DNA from: Stutzerimonas stutzeri
GTDB lineage: Bacteria; Pseudomonadota; Gammaproteobacteria; Pseudomonadales; Pseudomonadaceae
Length of the DNA stretch: 64,000 nt
NCBI GenBank assembly: GCA_002345575.1
Contig: DDVX01000002.1
Span: 1-64,000, forward strand
Direction of reading: 5' to 3'
Position numbers and translations under genes: made by a program
Shown: in pieces, positions 45,030-54,726 of the stretch
Layout of the letters: every line of letters begins with the position of its first letter
Numbering within the stretch: position 1 is the stretch's first letter
The notes under the pieces: model-generated
What the model saw: only the letters and a program-made list of their open reading frames with translations
Databases searched by the model: none
What the model was told of the DNA's origin: nothing

Positions 45030-45046
45030 GGTGTTCTGCCTGGATG

Positions 45047-46417
45047 TTAGCTGGAAGGTGCCAACACGCAACGATTGCGTCCTGTGCGCTTGGCTTCATA
45101 CAGCGCCTGATCGGCGCGGCGCAGAAGGTGTTCGTAGTCCGGATGGCCGTCATAAACGGCTACGCCGATGCTGACCGTCACGTTGAGCATTTCGCCCTGA
45201 GGCAGGCGAAAGCGCTCAGAGTCTATATAGTTGCGTAGCTTATCCGCCGCCTTCATGACCTTCTGAGCGTTGATGTCCACCAATACCACGAGGAATTCTT
45301 CGCCGCCGAGACGGAAGGCGTAGTCACCTCCACGGGTGTTATTGGACAGTGCTGTGGCGATCTGCAACAGCACCTGGTCGCCGCCGTCATGTCCGTAACG
45401 ATCGTTGATCTGCTTGAAGTTGTCGACGTCGATGGCCAGTACTCCGAAGCTGCCACCGGCCTGGCGGCTGTAGAGCATCTCCTTGTTCATCACTACCGGC
45501 AGAAACTTGCGGTTGAGCAGCCGGGTGAGTACATCACGTCCGGCTTCCAGTTCGCTGGCCTGTTCAAACAGGTTGTCCAATAGGAAGCGGATGGAGCGGG
45601 TCTTTTCGCGGATGCTATGCAGCGTACCGTTGCCTTGATCCACGCCGGCCTCACCAAGCAGCTGTAGCTCCTTGTCGATGTTAAGGATGAGCCCAAGAAT
45701 GCTCGCCGCATTGGGCGAGCCCTGGAAGGCGTGAGCTGCCTTGTGGCGGAACCAGAGGCCAAACTCGGAGCCGGTCAGTCGCGGCAGGCTGGAGAAGCTG
45801 CTACCCACCGCGAGGTTGAACATCAGCTGGTTTTCCCAATCCAGCAGGGCGGCCCGCTGGCGTTCCTTCTCTGCGCCCAGGTTCTGCGCCACCGAAAACA
45901 AGCGGTAGGCCTCCTCTGCGCGTGAGTTGCGGTCGTGGGATTGTGAGTAGGCGAAGCAGATGATTTCCACGGCTAGATCGATGAGATCCGCCCCAAGGCG
46001 CCCTGCATCGCGGCGTAGGAGTTCCTCCTGCACGTGCTGTTCGATTAGAGTGCGCAGCCGGCCCTTGAGATGACGTGCACCACGCAGGACCAGGCTCACC
46101 GGGATCTCGATGCGTGCATGGACCGCGCCGATAGTGCGCTGCAGCTCGATAAGCGGCTCCAGACTCTCGTCGCCGGTGGCTGATAGTACGCGCTGTACCC
46201 AGCGCTCCATGGAGTTGCTGAGACGCTCCTGGACCTGCTCATGGGAAAGGAGCAGTGTGGCCTGGGGATCGGCCAGCATTTGCCGGTAGAAGTGCGCGGC
46301 CAGCTCCTGGCTGTTGGCTTCAGCTACGGCTTTCAGCTCGATGCCGGCCTGGAGTGAAAAGCGTTGCAGCAGGCTTTTCCATTCGGCAGCCAGTTGTTCG
46401 TTGGAGATATGTTGCAC
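45047..46417 (-). CDS. dosC: Globin-coupled diguanylate cyclase, DosC-like
   Basis: 456 residues, soluble. Makes c-di-GMP from GTP. N-terminal protoglobin-type sensor with the probable heme-ligand His100 in AVHARIEIPVSLV, matching DosC's VHARIGIPVEIV; middle helical region FGLWFRHK as in DosC; C-terminal GGDEF domain with GGEEF at 371-375 and an RxxD inhibitory site (Arg362-Asp365) five residues before it. So oxygen-regulated and product-inhibited activity is expected. GTG start at 46417. No DosP phosphodiesterase neighbour. Heme binding is inferred from alignment by eye. Confidence 0.88.
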   Translation of the reverse strand: MQHISNEQLAAEWKSLLQRFSLQAGIELKAVAEANSQELAAHFYRQMLADPQATLLLSHEQVQERLSNSMERWVQRVLSATGDESLEPLIELQRTIGAVHARIEIPVSLVLRGARHLKGRLRTLIEQHVQEELLRRDAGRLGADLIDLAVEIICFAYSQSHDRNSRAEEAYRLFSVAQNLGAEKERQRAALLDWENQLMFNLAVGSSFSSLPRLTGSEFGLWFRHKAAHAFQGSPNAASILGLILNIDKELQLLGEAGVDQGNGTLHSIREKTRSIRFLLDNLFEQASELEAGRDVLTRLLNRKFLPVVMNKEMLYSRQAGGSFGVLAIDVDNFKQINDRYGHDGGDQVLLQIATALSNNTRGGDYAFRLGGEEFLVVLVDINAQKVMKAADKLRNYIDSERFRLPQGEMLNVTVSIGVAVYDGHPDYEHLLRRADQALYEAKRTGRNRCVLAPSS

Positions 46418-46477
46418 GTAACAGGCTCTCGATGATGTCCAAGGGCGGCCTCCCTGCCCTCCCTGATAACAGGTTGA

Positions 46478-47224
46478 TCAGTTCGTAACGGCCTGGTTCT
46501 CCAGGAGTTGCACCTGTGCGTTGATCCAGTCTTCGGCTCGCTGGTTGAGCTCGGCGATTGCGCGTGGGCCTTCGCTTTCGGCATGCATGGCCGGGCCGAT
46601 TACCACCTGGATGACACCCGGTTTCTTGCCCCAGCCCGCCTTGGGCCAGAACACGCCGGCGTTGTGCGCGATGGGCAGTACCGGCAAACCAGCATTGACC
46701 GCCAGGGATGCACCGCTGCGGGAGAACTTGCCTTGTTGCCCGACCGGCACGCGGGTGCCTTCCGGGAAAATCAGCACCCAGGCGCCCCGCTCCAGACTTT
46801 CTTGACCCTGCTTGGCAACCTGACGCAGGGCTGCCTTGGGGTTCTCGCGGTCGATGGCGATGGGCTTGAGCAGCCACATGGCCCAGCCAAAGAAGGGTAC
46901 ACGCAGCAACTCGCGCTTGAGCACCTGGGTCAGAGGCTCGAAATATGCGGAGAGAAAGAAGGTTTCCCAAGTGCTCTGGTGCTTGGCCAGGATCACACAG
47001 GGCTGTGCCGGAATGTTCTCTGTGCCATGCACTTCATAGCGTAGGCCAACCAATACCTTGCCCAGCCACACGGCGCAGCGGCACCAGTTCTGTACTACGA
47101 AGCGATAGCGCATCCTAAATGGCATGAACGGCGCAAAGACCAGGCACACCAGACACCAGGCAAACGCGGTGAACGACAGCAGCAAATAGTACAGAGCGAT
47201 GCGCAAGGGAAGCACGGCTTTCAT
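46478..47224 (-). CDS. plsC: 1-acyl-sn-glycerol-3-phosphate acyltransferase family protein
   Basis: 248 residues. N-terminal membrane helix (LYYLLLSFTAFAWCLVCLV), acyltransferase motif HQSTWE at about 82-87 (H-x4-E in place of H-x4-D, common in this subgroup) and FPEGTR at about 154-159. Acylates lysophosphatidic acid to phosphatidic acid at the inner membrane. The start overlaps the gmhB stop (ATGA). It may be one of several PlsC paralogues. Confidence 0.9.
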   Translation of the reverse strand: MKAVLPLRIALYYLLLSFTAFAWCLVCLVFAPFMPFRMRYRFVVQNWCRCAVWLGKVLVGLRYEVHGTENIPAQPCVILAKHQSTWETFFLSAYFEPLTQVLKRELLRVPFFGWAMWLLKPIAIDRENPKAALRQVAKQGQESLERGAWVLIFPEGTRVPVGQQGKFSRSGASLAVNAGLPVLPIAHNAGVFWPKAGWGKKPGVIQVVIGPAMHAESEGPRAIAELNQRAEDWINAQVQLLENQAVTN

Positions 47225-47763
47225 GCGGCACTCTCCAACAGATAATCGACGACAGACGCCAGGTCATCGAACACCCGCGTCCCGGGAGGTAGGGTCCCTT
47301 CCAGCGTGCGCAGGCCCTTGCCAGTTCTGACCAGATAGGGCTCGCCGCCCAGCAGCATGCCGGCGTGCAGGTCGCGATGGCTGTCGCCAACTACCGGTAC
47401 GCCTGCTAGGTCAGTCAGGCTGAAATGCTCTGCGATGGTGCGGAACAGGCCGGGCTTGGGCTTGCGACACTCGCAGCCATCGTCCGGACCGTGCGGGCAA
47501 TGTACTATCAGGTCGATGCGTCCGCCCTGCTCCATCACCAGCTGCTGCATCTTCAAGTGCATGTCATCAAGCGTTGTAGCGTTGAACTTGCCCCGCGCCA
47601 GACCTGACTGGTTGGTGGCGACCGCCACTGTCCAGCCGGCTTGGCACAACCTTGCGATGGCCTGGAGCGAGCCGGGGATCGGAATCCACTCAGCCAGGCT
47701 TTTCACATAGGCGTCGGAGTCTTCGTTGATGACACCGTCACGGTCAAGGACGATCAGTTTCAC
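47221..47763 (-). CDS. gmhB: D-glycero-beta-D-manno-heptose-1,7-bisphosphate 7-phosphatase
   Basis: 180 residues from the GTG at 47763, right after the glyS stop, giving the usual MKLIVLDRDGVIN beginning. A TTG at 47799 inside glyS has a better ribosome binding site (AGAGGA) and would add 12 residues, so the start is open. HAD phosphatase with DRDGVIN, TNQSG and a zinc site CPHGPDDGCECRKP. It belongs to LPS core heptose synthesis. Confidence 0.93.
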   Translation of the reverse strand: MKLIVLDRDGVINEDSDAYVKSLAEWIPIPGSLQAIARLCQAGWTVAVATNQSGLARGKFNATTLDDMHLKMQQLVMEQGGRIDLIVHCPHGPDDGCECRKPKPGLFRTIAEHFSLTDLAGVPVVGDSHRDLHAGMLLGGEPYLVRTGKGLRTLEGTLPPGTRVFDDLASVVDYLLESAA

Positions 47764-47767
47764 AGGC

Positions 47768-49822
47768 TTAGCCAAGTGCGGAAATATCGGCGACGCCAAG
47801 GAACAGTCCTCTCAACCGGGCCAGTAGGGCATAGCGGTTGGCGCGTACCGAAGGGTCTTCAGCATTGACCAGCACCGCCTCGAAGAAGGCATCCACCGGA
47901 GCTCGCAGGTGCGCCAGGCGCTCGAGCGCCTCGCGATACTGGCGGGCTTCGGCCAAAGGCTGAACCGCCTGTTCGGCCTGTTGCAGCGCCGAATACAGCG
48001 AGAACTCAGTGGCATTGTCGAACCAGCGTGGCTCGACGGTTTCCGGCAGCTTCGCCTCGAACTTGCTCAGCAGATTCGACACACGCTTGTTGGCAGCCGC
48101 CAGTGCCTGGGCTTCGGGAAGCTTGCGGAAGGCTTGTACAGCCTGCACGCGCTGGTCGAAGTCCAGTGCCGAAGACGGTGACACGGCGCGTACGGAGAAA
48201 TAGGTAGCCACTTCCACGCCTTCATCTTCATAGCGCGCACGCAGCCGCTCGAAGATGAACGCTAGTACCTGATCGGACAGGCCGCCGGCTTTCACCTGGC
48301 CGCCAAATTGATCAATGGCGAAATTCACCGCCTTGACCAGGTCCAGATCCAGCTGCTTCTCGATCAGGATGCGCAGGATACCCAGCGCAGCACGGCGCAA
48401 CGCATAGGGGTCCTTGCTGCCGGTGGGCAGCATGCCAATACCGAAGATGCCGACCAGGGTATCGAGCTTGTCAGCCACTGCGACGATGGCGCCAGTCTGG
48501 GTGCTGGGCAGCTCGGCGCCAGCGCCGCGGGGCATGTACTGCTCGTTCAGCGCCAGGGCAACATCTTCCGGCTCACCATCGTTGAGCGCGTAGTAGTAGC
48601 CGGCAATGCCCTGCATTTCAGGAAATTCGCCAACCATTTCCGTGGCCAGATCGCATTTGCTCAGCAGGCCGGCGCGAGCGGAACGTCGAACGTCGCCGCC
48701 AGTGGATTCGGCGATAAACGCGGCCAGACGGGAAACCCGCACAGCCTTGTCGTAGACGCTACCGAGCTGGGCCTGGAACACCACGTTGCGCAGACGCTCG
48801 TTGAAGCTTTCCAGCGTCTGCTTCTTGTCCTGCTTGAAGAAGAACTCTGCGTCGGTCAGGCGCGGGCGAACCACCTTCTCGTTGCCGGCAACGATCTGCG
48901 TCGGGTCTTTCGATTCGATGTTGGCCACAGTAATGAAGCGCGGCAGTAGCTTGCCGTTCGCGTCCAGCAGACAGAAGTACTTCTGGTTGTCCTGCATGGT
49001 AGTAATCAGTGCTTCTTGCGGCACCTCAAGGAAGCGCTCCTCGAAGGAGCACACCAGCGGCACCGGCCATTCCACCAGCGCGGTGACTTCATCGAGCAAC
49101 GCCGGCGGCACTATCGCCGTGCCGTTCTGCTCGGTAGCCAGCTGTTCCACACGCTTGGCGATCAGCTCGCGACGCTCGGCGAAATCGGCGATCACGTGGG
49201 CGCGGCGCAGGTCTTCCCGGTAGCTGGACGGCTGCGAAATACGCACCGGGTCCGGATGGTGGAAGCGGTGGCCGCGGGACTCACGACCGGCGCGTTGGGC
49301 GAGGATGGTGCAATCGACGATCTGATCACCGAACAGCATCACCAGCCACTGGGTCGGACGGACGAACTCTTCCTTGCGCGCGGCCCAGCGCATGCGCTTG
49401 GGAATAGGCAGGTCATTCAGTGACGCTTCGATGATACCCGGTAGCAGCTCTGCTGCCGGCTGGCCGGCGATGGTGCGGCTGAACTTGAGCTTAGCGCCGC
49501 TGCGATCGATCTCCGCCAGGTCTACGCCGCATTTGCGGGCAAAGCCCAGCGCAGCCTGGGTCGGCTCACCCTCGGCATCGAACGCGGCCTGGATCGGCGG
49601 GCCATCGAGGTTGACGCTGCGATCGGGTTGCTGGGTATCAAGCTGTTCGATTAGTACGGCCAGTCGGCGCGGCGCAGCAAAGGCCTGTACGCGGCCATGG
49701 GCGAGGCCGGCTTCTTTCAGGCCCTTTTCGATACCAGCGCGAAAGGCGGCCGAGAGCTTGTCCAGCGCCTTGGGCGGCAGCTCTTCGGTGCCAAGTTCGA
49801 CCAGAAAATCCAGTGCACTCAT
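47768..49822 (-). CDS. glyS: Glycyl-tRNA synthetase beta subunit
   Basis: 684 residues, the normal length. Large tRNA-binding subunit of the alpha2beta2 class II enzyme, beginning [17 protein letters not shown]-terminal anticodon-binding domain (DALR-like). It starts with ATGA overlap on glyQ. Confidence 0.98.
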   Translation of the reverse strand: MSALDFLVELGTEELPPKALDKLSAAFRAGIEKGLKEAGLAHGRVQAFAAPRRLAVLIEQLDTQQPDRSVNLDGPPIQAAFDAEGEPTQAALGFARKCGVDLAEIDRSGAKLKFSRTIAGQPAAELLPGIIEASLNDLPIPKRMRWAARKEEFVRPTQWLVMLFGDQIVDCTILAQRAGRESRGHRFHHPDPVRISQPSSYREDLRRAHVIADFAERRELIAKRVEQLATEQNGTAIVPPALLDEVTALVEWPVPLVCSFEERFLEVPQEALITTMQDNQKYFCLLDANGKLLPRFITVANIESKDPTQIVAGNEKVVRPRLTDAEFFFKQDKKQTLESFNERLRNVVFQAQLGSVYDKAVRVSRLAAFIAESTGGDVRRSARAGLLSKCDLATEMVGEFPEMQGIAGYYYALNDGEPEDVALALNEQYMPRGAGAELPSTQTGAIVAVADKLDTLVGIFGIGMLPTGSKDPYALRRAALGILRILIEKQLDLDLVKAVNFAIDQFGGQVKAGGLSDQVLAFIFERLRARYEDEGVEVATYFSVRAVSPSSALDFDQRVQAVQAFRKLPEAQALAAANKRVSNLLSKFEAKLPETVEPRWFDNATEFSLYSALQQAEQAVQPLAEARQYREALERLAHLRAPVDAFFEAVLVNAEDPSVRANRYALLARLRGLFLGVADISALG

Positions 49823-50766
49823 TCTGCTGCCTCCAGCTTGGCCAGTACTTCGTCACGCAGATCAGGCGACGCCATGGGGAAGCCCAGCTTGGCACGCGCC
49901 TGCAGGTAGCTTTGCGCCACGGCGCGGGCCAGGGTGCGTACACGCAGGATGTACTGCTGGCGTGCGGTCACCGAAATGGCCCGGCGTGCATCCAGCAGGT
50001 TGAAGGTGTGCGAGGCCTTGAGGACCATTTCGTAGGTCGGCAAAGGCAGCTCCAGCTCGATCAGGCGGTTGGCTTCGCTTTCATAGAAGTCGAACAGCTC
50101 GAACAGTTTTTCGACGTTGGCGTGCTCGAAGTTGTAGGTGGACTGCTCCACCTCGTTCTGGTGGAACACATCGCCATAGGTCACGGTGCCGAAGGGACCA
50201 TCGGTCCAGATCAGGTCATAGACTGAGTCAACGCCCTGCAGGTACATGGCCAGACGTTCCAGGCCGTAGGTGATCTCACCGGTGACTGGGTAGCACTCGA
50301 CGCCGCCGACCTGCTGGAAGTAGGTGAACTGGGTGACTTCCATGCCGTTCAGCCAGACCTCCCAACCCAGGCCCCAGGCGCCGAGGGTCGGCGATTCCCA
50401 GTTGTCCTCGACGAAACGAACGTCGTGTACCAGGGTGTCGACGCCGATGCGGCGCAGCGACTCCAGGTACAGGTCCTGGATGTTTTCCGGGTTGGGCTTT
50501 AGGACCACCTGGAACTGATAGTAATGCTGCAGGCGGTTGGGGTTTTCGCCATAGCGGCCATCGGCCGGGCGACGCGAAGGCTGAACGTAGGCGGCGTTCC
50601 AGGTCTCGGGACCTACGGCACGCAGGAAGGTGGCAGTGTGGAAAGTACCGGCGCCCATTTCCATGTCGTAGGGCTGCAGGACCACGCAGCCCTGCTCGGC
50701 CCAGTAGCTCTGCAGGGCGAGGATCAGGTCTTGGAAGGTGCGCACGGCAGGCGTAGTCTGGCTCAA
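49819..50766 (-). CDS. glyQ: Glycyl-tRNA synthetase alpha subunit
   Basis: 315 residues. Catalytic class II core: [19 protein letters not shown] near the start, [13 protein letters not shown], and [20 protein letters not shown]. First gene of the glyQ-glyS-gmhB-plsC run, divergent from tag with a 126-base gap. Confidence 0.98.
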   Translation of the reverse strand: MSQTTPAVRTFQDLILALQSYWAEQGCVVLQPYDMEMGAGTFHTATFLRAVGPETWNAAYVQPSRRPADGRYGENPNRLQHYYQFQVVLKPNPENIQDLYLESLRRIGVDTLVHDVRFVEDNWESPTLGAWGLGWEVWLNGMEVTQFTYFQQVGGVECYPVTGEITYGLERLAMYLQGVDSVYDLIWTDGPFGTVTYGDVFHQNEVEQSTYNFEHANVEKLFELFDFYESEANRLIELELPLPTYEMVLKASHTFNLLDARRAISVTARQQYILRVRTLARAVAQSYLQARAKLGFPMASPDLRDEVLAKLEAAE

Positions 50767-50892
50767 AATTTCACCTGTGCTGGGCTTCGACGGAAAGTTG
50801 CGGAGTATACCCGATTCCCGTGCTTTTCCGGGGTGGCTGCATGCATGCGGGCGCCGCTTTCCATCTGCCCTTCATGCTTTGGAGAGTCGTCC

Positions 50893-51477
50893 ATGCAGCG
50901 TTGTGCCTGGTGCAGCGAAGACCCACTGTACATCCATTATCACGACCACGAATGGGGTGTGCCGAACCGCGATCCTCAGGTGCTTTTCGAGTTTCTGCTG
51001 CTTGAAGCTTTTCAGGCTGGGCTGTCTTGGATCACTGTGCTACGCAAGCGCGAACGCTATCGCCAGGTGCTGTTCGGCTTTGATCCCCAGCGCCTGGCGA
51101 AGCTGAGCGATGCCGAGATCGACCAGCTCATGCAGGACCCCGGCATCATCCGCAACCGACGCAAGCTCGAAGCCGTGCGCAGCAATGCCCGCGCCTGGCT
51201 GCAGCTGGAGGATCCGGCGGCGTTCATCTGGTCCTTCGTTGACCACCAGCCGCTGATCAATCATTTCACTGCACGCGATCAGGTTCCCGCGGTTACGACT
51301 GAAGCCGAAACCATGAGTCGCGCCCTGAAAAAGGCAGGCTTCAGCTTCGTCGGTCCGACCATTTGCTACGCCTATATGCAAGCTTGCGGGCTGGTCATGG
51401 ACCACACCACCGACTGTCACCGGCATGCGCCGTTGGCCGCTGCGGCGGCGGACGCTGCGTTGATGCAGGTACACTAG
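50893..51477 (+). CDS. tag: DNA-3-methyladenine glycosylase I
   Basis: 194 residues from the ATG at 50893 (GGAGAG upstream); an open frame extends upstream only over glyQ. Removes 3-methyladenine from DNA. HhH-type fold; zinc ligands in CAWC, HDHEWG and DCHRH; GLSWITVLRKRE and FVGPTICYAYMQACG are family motifs. Confidence 0.97.
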   Translation: MQRCAWCSEDPLYIHYHDHEWGVPNRDPQVLFEFLLLEAFQAGLSWITVLRKRERYRQVLFGFDPQRLAKLSDAEIDQLMQDPGIIRNRRKLEAVRSNARAWLQLEDPAAFIWSFVDHQPLINHFTARDQVPAVTTEAETMSRALKKAGFSFVGPTICYAYMQACGLVMDHTTDCHRHAPLAAAAADAALMQVH

Positions 51478-51504
51478 CGCCTTTGATTTTCGGGAGTCAC
51501 TCTC

Positions 51505-52392
51505 TTGGATAGGTTCAAAGGCGCGCTGATCGTCAGTTTCCTGCGGCTGTTCGCGTTGTTGCCCTGGTCGATGGTGCAGCGCATGGGCGCGCTGATTGGC
51601 TGGCTGATGTGGAAGCTGCCGAATCGCTCCAGGGAAGTGGCGCGGATCAACCTGGCCCACTGCTTCCCCGAACTTGACGAAAAACGCCATCAGCAACTGC
51701 TGGGCGACTGTTTGCAACAGATCGGCAGAACTTTTACCGAGAGCGCCTGTGCATGGATCTGGCCGGCGGACAAGACGCTGCGTCTGGTCAAGGAAGTTGA
51801 GGGTCTTGAAATACTCGAGCAGGCGCTGGCGTCCGGCAAGGGCGTGGTTGGTATCACCAGCCATCTGGGCAACTGGGAAGTGCTCAACCACTTCTACTGC
51901 GCGCAGTGCAAACCAGTCATTTTCTACCGCCCGCCCAAGCTCAAGGCGGTGGATGAGTTGCTCCAGAAGCAGCGGGTACAGCTGGGCAATCGGGTCGCGC
52001 CTTCGACCCGAGAAGGCATAATCAGCGTGATCAAGGAAGTGCGCCGCGGTGGTTCGGTGGGGATTCCGGCCGATCCCGAACCCAGTGAAAGCTCAGGCGT
52101 CTTCGTGCCGTTTTTTGCCACTCAGGCGCTGACCAGCAAATTCGTCCCCGGTATGCTCACCGGCGGCAAGGCGGTGGGTGTGTTCCTGCATGCCCTGCGT
52201 TTGGAAGATGGCTCTGGCTTCAAGGTTATCCTCGAAGCCGCGCCGCAGGAGATGTACAGCGAAGATGTTGATGTCGCCGTTGCGTCCATGAGCCGCATGA
52301 TCGAAAGTTATGTGCGGCGCTGGCCGAGCCAGTACATGTGGACCATGAAGCGCTTCAAGAAACGTCCTGCCGGTGAGGCGCGTTGGTACTGA
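51505..52392 (+). CDS. lpxL: Lipid A lauroyl-type acyltransferase (LpxL/HtrB family)
   Basis: 295 residues, TTG start behind CGGGAG. Inner-membrane acyl-ACP transferase adding a secondary chain to lipid A. N-terminal membrane-anchoring helix (FLRLFALLPWSM), acyltransferase motif SHLGNWEVLN (H-x4-E at about 118-123), GIPADPEP and VPFF motifs. Which position it acylates cannot be said. It lies 27 bases after tag. Confidence 0.9.
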   Translation: MDRFKGALIVSFLRLFALLPWSMVQRMGALIGWLMWKLPNRSREVARINLAHCFPELDEKRHQQLLGDCLQQIGRTFTESACAWIWPADKTLRLVKEVEGLEILEQALASGKGVVGITSHLGNWEVLNHFYCAQCKPVIFYRPPKLKAVDELLQKQRVQLGNRVAPSTREGIISVIKEVRRGGSVGIPADPEPSESSGVFVPFFATQALTSKFVPGMLTGGKAVGVFLHALRLEDGSGFKVILEAAPQEMYSEDVDVAVASMSRMIESYVRRWPSQYMWTMKRFKKRPAGEARWY

Positions 52393-52426
52393 TTTCACGG
52401 ACATAACAACAAGAAGGAGCCGCGGC

Positions 52427-52693
52427 ATGCAAAACCAGCGTATGCACCCTCGCGCCAACATGAAATGCCGAATTCGCATCAGCCATGAATCATTCGGCGA
52501 AGTGCTGGCGCAGACCCGCGATCTTTCGGATAGCGGCGTCTACGTCAAACATCCCGATCTGGTCTCGCTGCAACCGGGCACAATTGTTCTTGGCCAAGTA
52601 CAGGATCTGCCCATCCCAGCGCCGGAGCTGCAGATGGAAGTAATGCGGGTGGATAGCGAGGGCGTCGGGCTGCGCTTTATCCTGGCTGATTGA
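52427..52693 (+). CDS. PilZ-domain c-di-GMP-binding protein
   Basis: 88 residues from the ATG at 52427 (AAGGAG seven bases upstream). Single PilZ domain with the binding motifs RMHPR/RANMKCRIRI and DLSDSGVYV (D-x-S-x-x-G). It probably relays c-di-GMP levels to an unknown target. A c-di-GMP synthase gene is 6 kb upstream but is not in the same unit. Confidence 0.88.
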   Translation: MQNQRMHPRANMKCRIRISHESFGEVLAQTRDLSDSGVYVKHPDLVSLQPGTIVLGQVQDLPIPAPELQMEVMRVDSEGVGLRFILAD

Positions 52694-52701
52694 CTTTACA
52701 T

Positions 52702-52757
52702 AGGCCGAAATTTCGTCGGCCTCTTGATAAGTTGTAGGCCGAATGAATTCGGCTACA
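52702..52757. repeat. Two hairpins; second is REP-like / terminator
   Basis: AGGCCGA / TCGGCCT (52702-52722) and TGTAGGCCGAAT / ATTCGGCTACA (52733-52757, one bulge). They share the GGCCGAA core. The position between convergent genes fits terminators; the repeated palindromic core suggests a REP-type element. The copy number in the genome is unknown. Confidence 0.6.
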
Positions 52758-52786
52758 GGGCTAGCAGGCCGAAACGGCGCGGAAGA

Positions 52787-53104
52787 TCAAAGGCTCTGGG
52801 CCTTGTCCAGCTTGCGCAGGAACACCGTCATTTCCTTCTCGGCCTGCTTGTCGCCATGTGCCTGTGCGGCAAGCAGCCCTTTCTCCCAGGCCGCGCGAGC
52901 TTGGGTGGTGTCGCCGCTGCTCTGTAACGCCCGGCCCAGTAACTTCCAGGCCGCAGAATACTTCGGGTCCAGCTCCACACAACGGCGAAAGTGCGTGGCC
53001 GCCCGCTCGGCATCACCGGCATCCAGATAGCCCTTGCCCAGGCCGAAGCGCAGCATGGGATTGTCCATGCCCTGCGCGAGCATCTTTTCCAGTGATTCAA
53101 GCAT
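52787..53104 (-). CDS. Small TPR-repeat protein
   Basis: 105 residues from the ATG at 53104, preceded by AAGGAGG. Two to three tetratricopeptide repeats are visible (NPMLRFGLGKGYLDAGDAERA, AAWKLLGRALQSSGDTTQA), a protein-protein interaction scaffold. The partner is not known. No signal peptide, so cytoplasmic. Confidence 0.85.
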   Translation of the reverse strand: MLESLEKMLAQGMDNPMLRFGLGKGYLDAGDAERAATHFRRCVELDPKYSAAWKLLGRALQSSGDTTQARAAWEKGLLAAQAHGDKQAEKEMTVFLRKLDKAQSL

Positions 53105-53242
53105 TGGTTGCCTCCTTTGGCGCGCTGAAAGCGCCATGTGACTGAAGCGAGCCGGCAGGGCTCACGTCCAGCTTAATCGTTCTATCTCCAATAGCCATGG
53201 TCCGGGCTCTGCACGAAAGTACTCGACGGCTTCTTGTAGAGA

Positions 53243-54070
53243 CTAGTGCGCCTCGTTGACCGCACTGAGAAACGCCTGAGTACGTTCCTGCCGCGGATTG
53301 CCAAAGAGTTCATCCGGCGTACCCTGCTCGAGAATACGTCCCTCGTTGAAGAAGCATACGCGGTCGGCGAACTCCCGGGCGAATCCCATCTGGTGGGTCA
53401 CCATCAACATGGTCAGGCTGTGCGCATCGCCTAGCCGGCGAATCACGTTGAGCACTTCTCCGCACAGCTCAGGGTCGAGCGCCGAGGTTACCTCATCGAA
53501 CAACATTACTTTCGGCCGCATCGCCAGCGCCCGGGCAATTGCCACGCGTTGCTGTTGACCGCCAGACAGCTGCGACGGGTAATGATTGAGCTTGTCTTCC
53601 AGACCGACCATGGCCAGCAGTTCCTCGGTACGTTCGCGCGCTTCGGCCTTGGAAAGGCCGAGCACTTGCACCGGCGCTTCCATCACGTTCTGTAGCGCGT
53701 TCATGTGTGGAAACAGGTTGAAGCTCTGGAACACCATGCCGACCTTGCCGCGCACGTTTCGCTGATAGCGGGAACTGGCGCGTACCAGCTGGCCGTTGGC
53801 GTCGGGCATGTGCGTTAGCGGCTCGCCATCAACCATGATCACACCCTCATCGATGTCTTCCAGGGTCATCAAGGCGCGCAGCAGTGTGGATTTGCCGGAG
53901 CCACTGGGGCCAATAATGGCGACCTTCTCGCCGTTGTATACGTCAAGGTCCAGGTGGTCGAGTACCGTCAGTTCGCCATAGCGCTTGGTTACGTCGCGAA
54001 ACTGCACCATCGGCTCGATACTGTTGTCGGTTTCGCTGGTCGGGGCAGAACTGGGCGTCAAGATACTCAT
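53243..54070 (-). CDS. ehuA: Polar amino acid / ectoine ABC transporter ATPase (EhuA-type)
   Basis: 275 residues from the ATG at 54070. ABC ATPase with Walker A GPSGSGKST (about 52-60), signature LSGGQQQR, Walker B VMLFDEVTSALDP and a His switch VTHQMG. The order ehuB-ehuC-ehuD-ehuA is that of ectoine/hydroxyectoine uptake operons; substrate assignment rests on this order and on family resemblance. It overlaps ehuD by 4 bases. Confidence 0.8.
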   Translation of the reverse strand: MSILTPSSAPTSETDNSIEPMVQFRDVTKRYGELTVLDHLDLDVYNGEKVAIIGPSGSGKSTLLRALMTLEDIDEGVIMVDGEPLTHMPDANGQLVRASSRYQRNVRGKVGMVFQSFNLFPHMNALQNVMEAPVQVLGLSKAEARERTEELLAMVGLEDKLNHYPSQLSGGQQQRVAIARALAMRPKVMLFDEVTSALDPELCGEVLNVIRRLGDAHSLTMLMVTHQMGFAREFADRVCFFNEGRILEQGTPDELFGNPRQERTQAFLSAVNEAH

Positions 54071-54726
54071 CGTGCGAGCTCCATGCGGTTTTCCAGACGG
54101 CGCACCAACCAGGCTAGGCCGAGACTGAGGATGAGAAAGAACAGGCCGACCATGGTGATCGGCTCCAGGTAGCGAAAATGTTCGGAGCCGATGTTCTTGG
54201 CCCGCTGCATGATTTCCACCACAGTGATCGCTGACAGCACGGGGGTGTCCTTGAGCATCGAGATCAGGTAGTTGCCCAGTGCCGGCAGGATGGGGCGTAG
54301 CGCTTGGGGCAGGATGATCTTGCGGTAGGCGGTCAGTGGCTTCATGTTCAGCGCGGTGACCGCTTCCCACTGAGAGCGCGGCACCGCATCCAGACCGGCG
54401 CGGTAGACCTCGGCGGTGTAGCAGGCGTAATGCAGGGCGATACCGATGATGCCGGCCTGCAAGGCCGTCAGGTTGAGGCCATAGGCTGGTGCCACGAAGA
54501 ACAGGAAGTAGACCTGGATCAGCAGCGGTGTGCTACGGATAAATTCTATCAGGCCGGTCACCGGCCACGACAGCCAGCGCAGACGGCTGCGCCGACCGAT
54601 GGCGAGGAACAGACCGAGCACGATGGCGATGGAAAAGCCGGCCAGGGTGATGCCGATGGTCTTCAGCGAAGCATCCAACAGCCTCGGCAGAATGGCCCAG
54701 GCGAACTCCCAGTCGAAGAAGTTCAT
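54067..54726 (-). CDS. ehuD: ABC transporter permease (EhuD-type)
   Basis: 219 residues, five or so membrane helices and the HisMQ permease motif (YRAGLDAVPRSQWEAVTALN). Inner-membrane subunit pairing with the next permease. Its start overlaps the ehuC stop (ATGA). Confidence 0.8.
   Translation of the reverse strand: MNFFDWEFAWAILPRLLDASLKTIGITLAGFSIAIVLGLFLAIGRRSRLRWLSWPVTGLIEFIRSTPLLIQVYFLFFVAPAYGLNLTALQAGIIGIALHYACYTAEVYRAGLDAVPRSQWEAVTALNMKPLTAYRKIILPQALRPILPALGNYLISMLKDTPVLSAITVVEIMQRAKNIGSEHFRYLEPITMVGLFFLILSLGLAWLVRRLENRMELAR

Noticed and set aside
50524..50892. Upstream extension of tag
   Set aside because: Overlaps glyQ on the other strand; the family start with a ribosome binding site is at 50893.
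54071..54370. N-terminal extension of the EhuA-type ATPase
   Set aside because: The extra 100 codons are the ehuD gene read in another frame.
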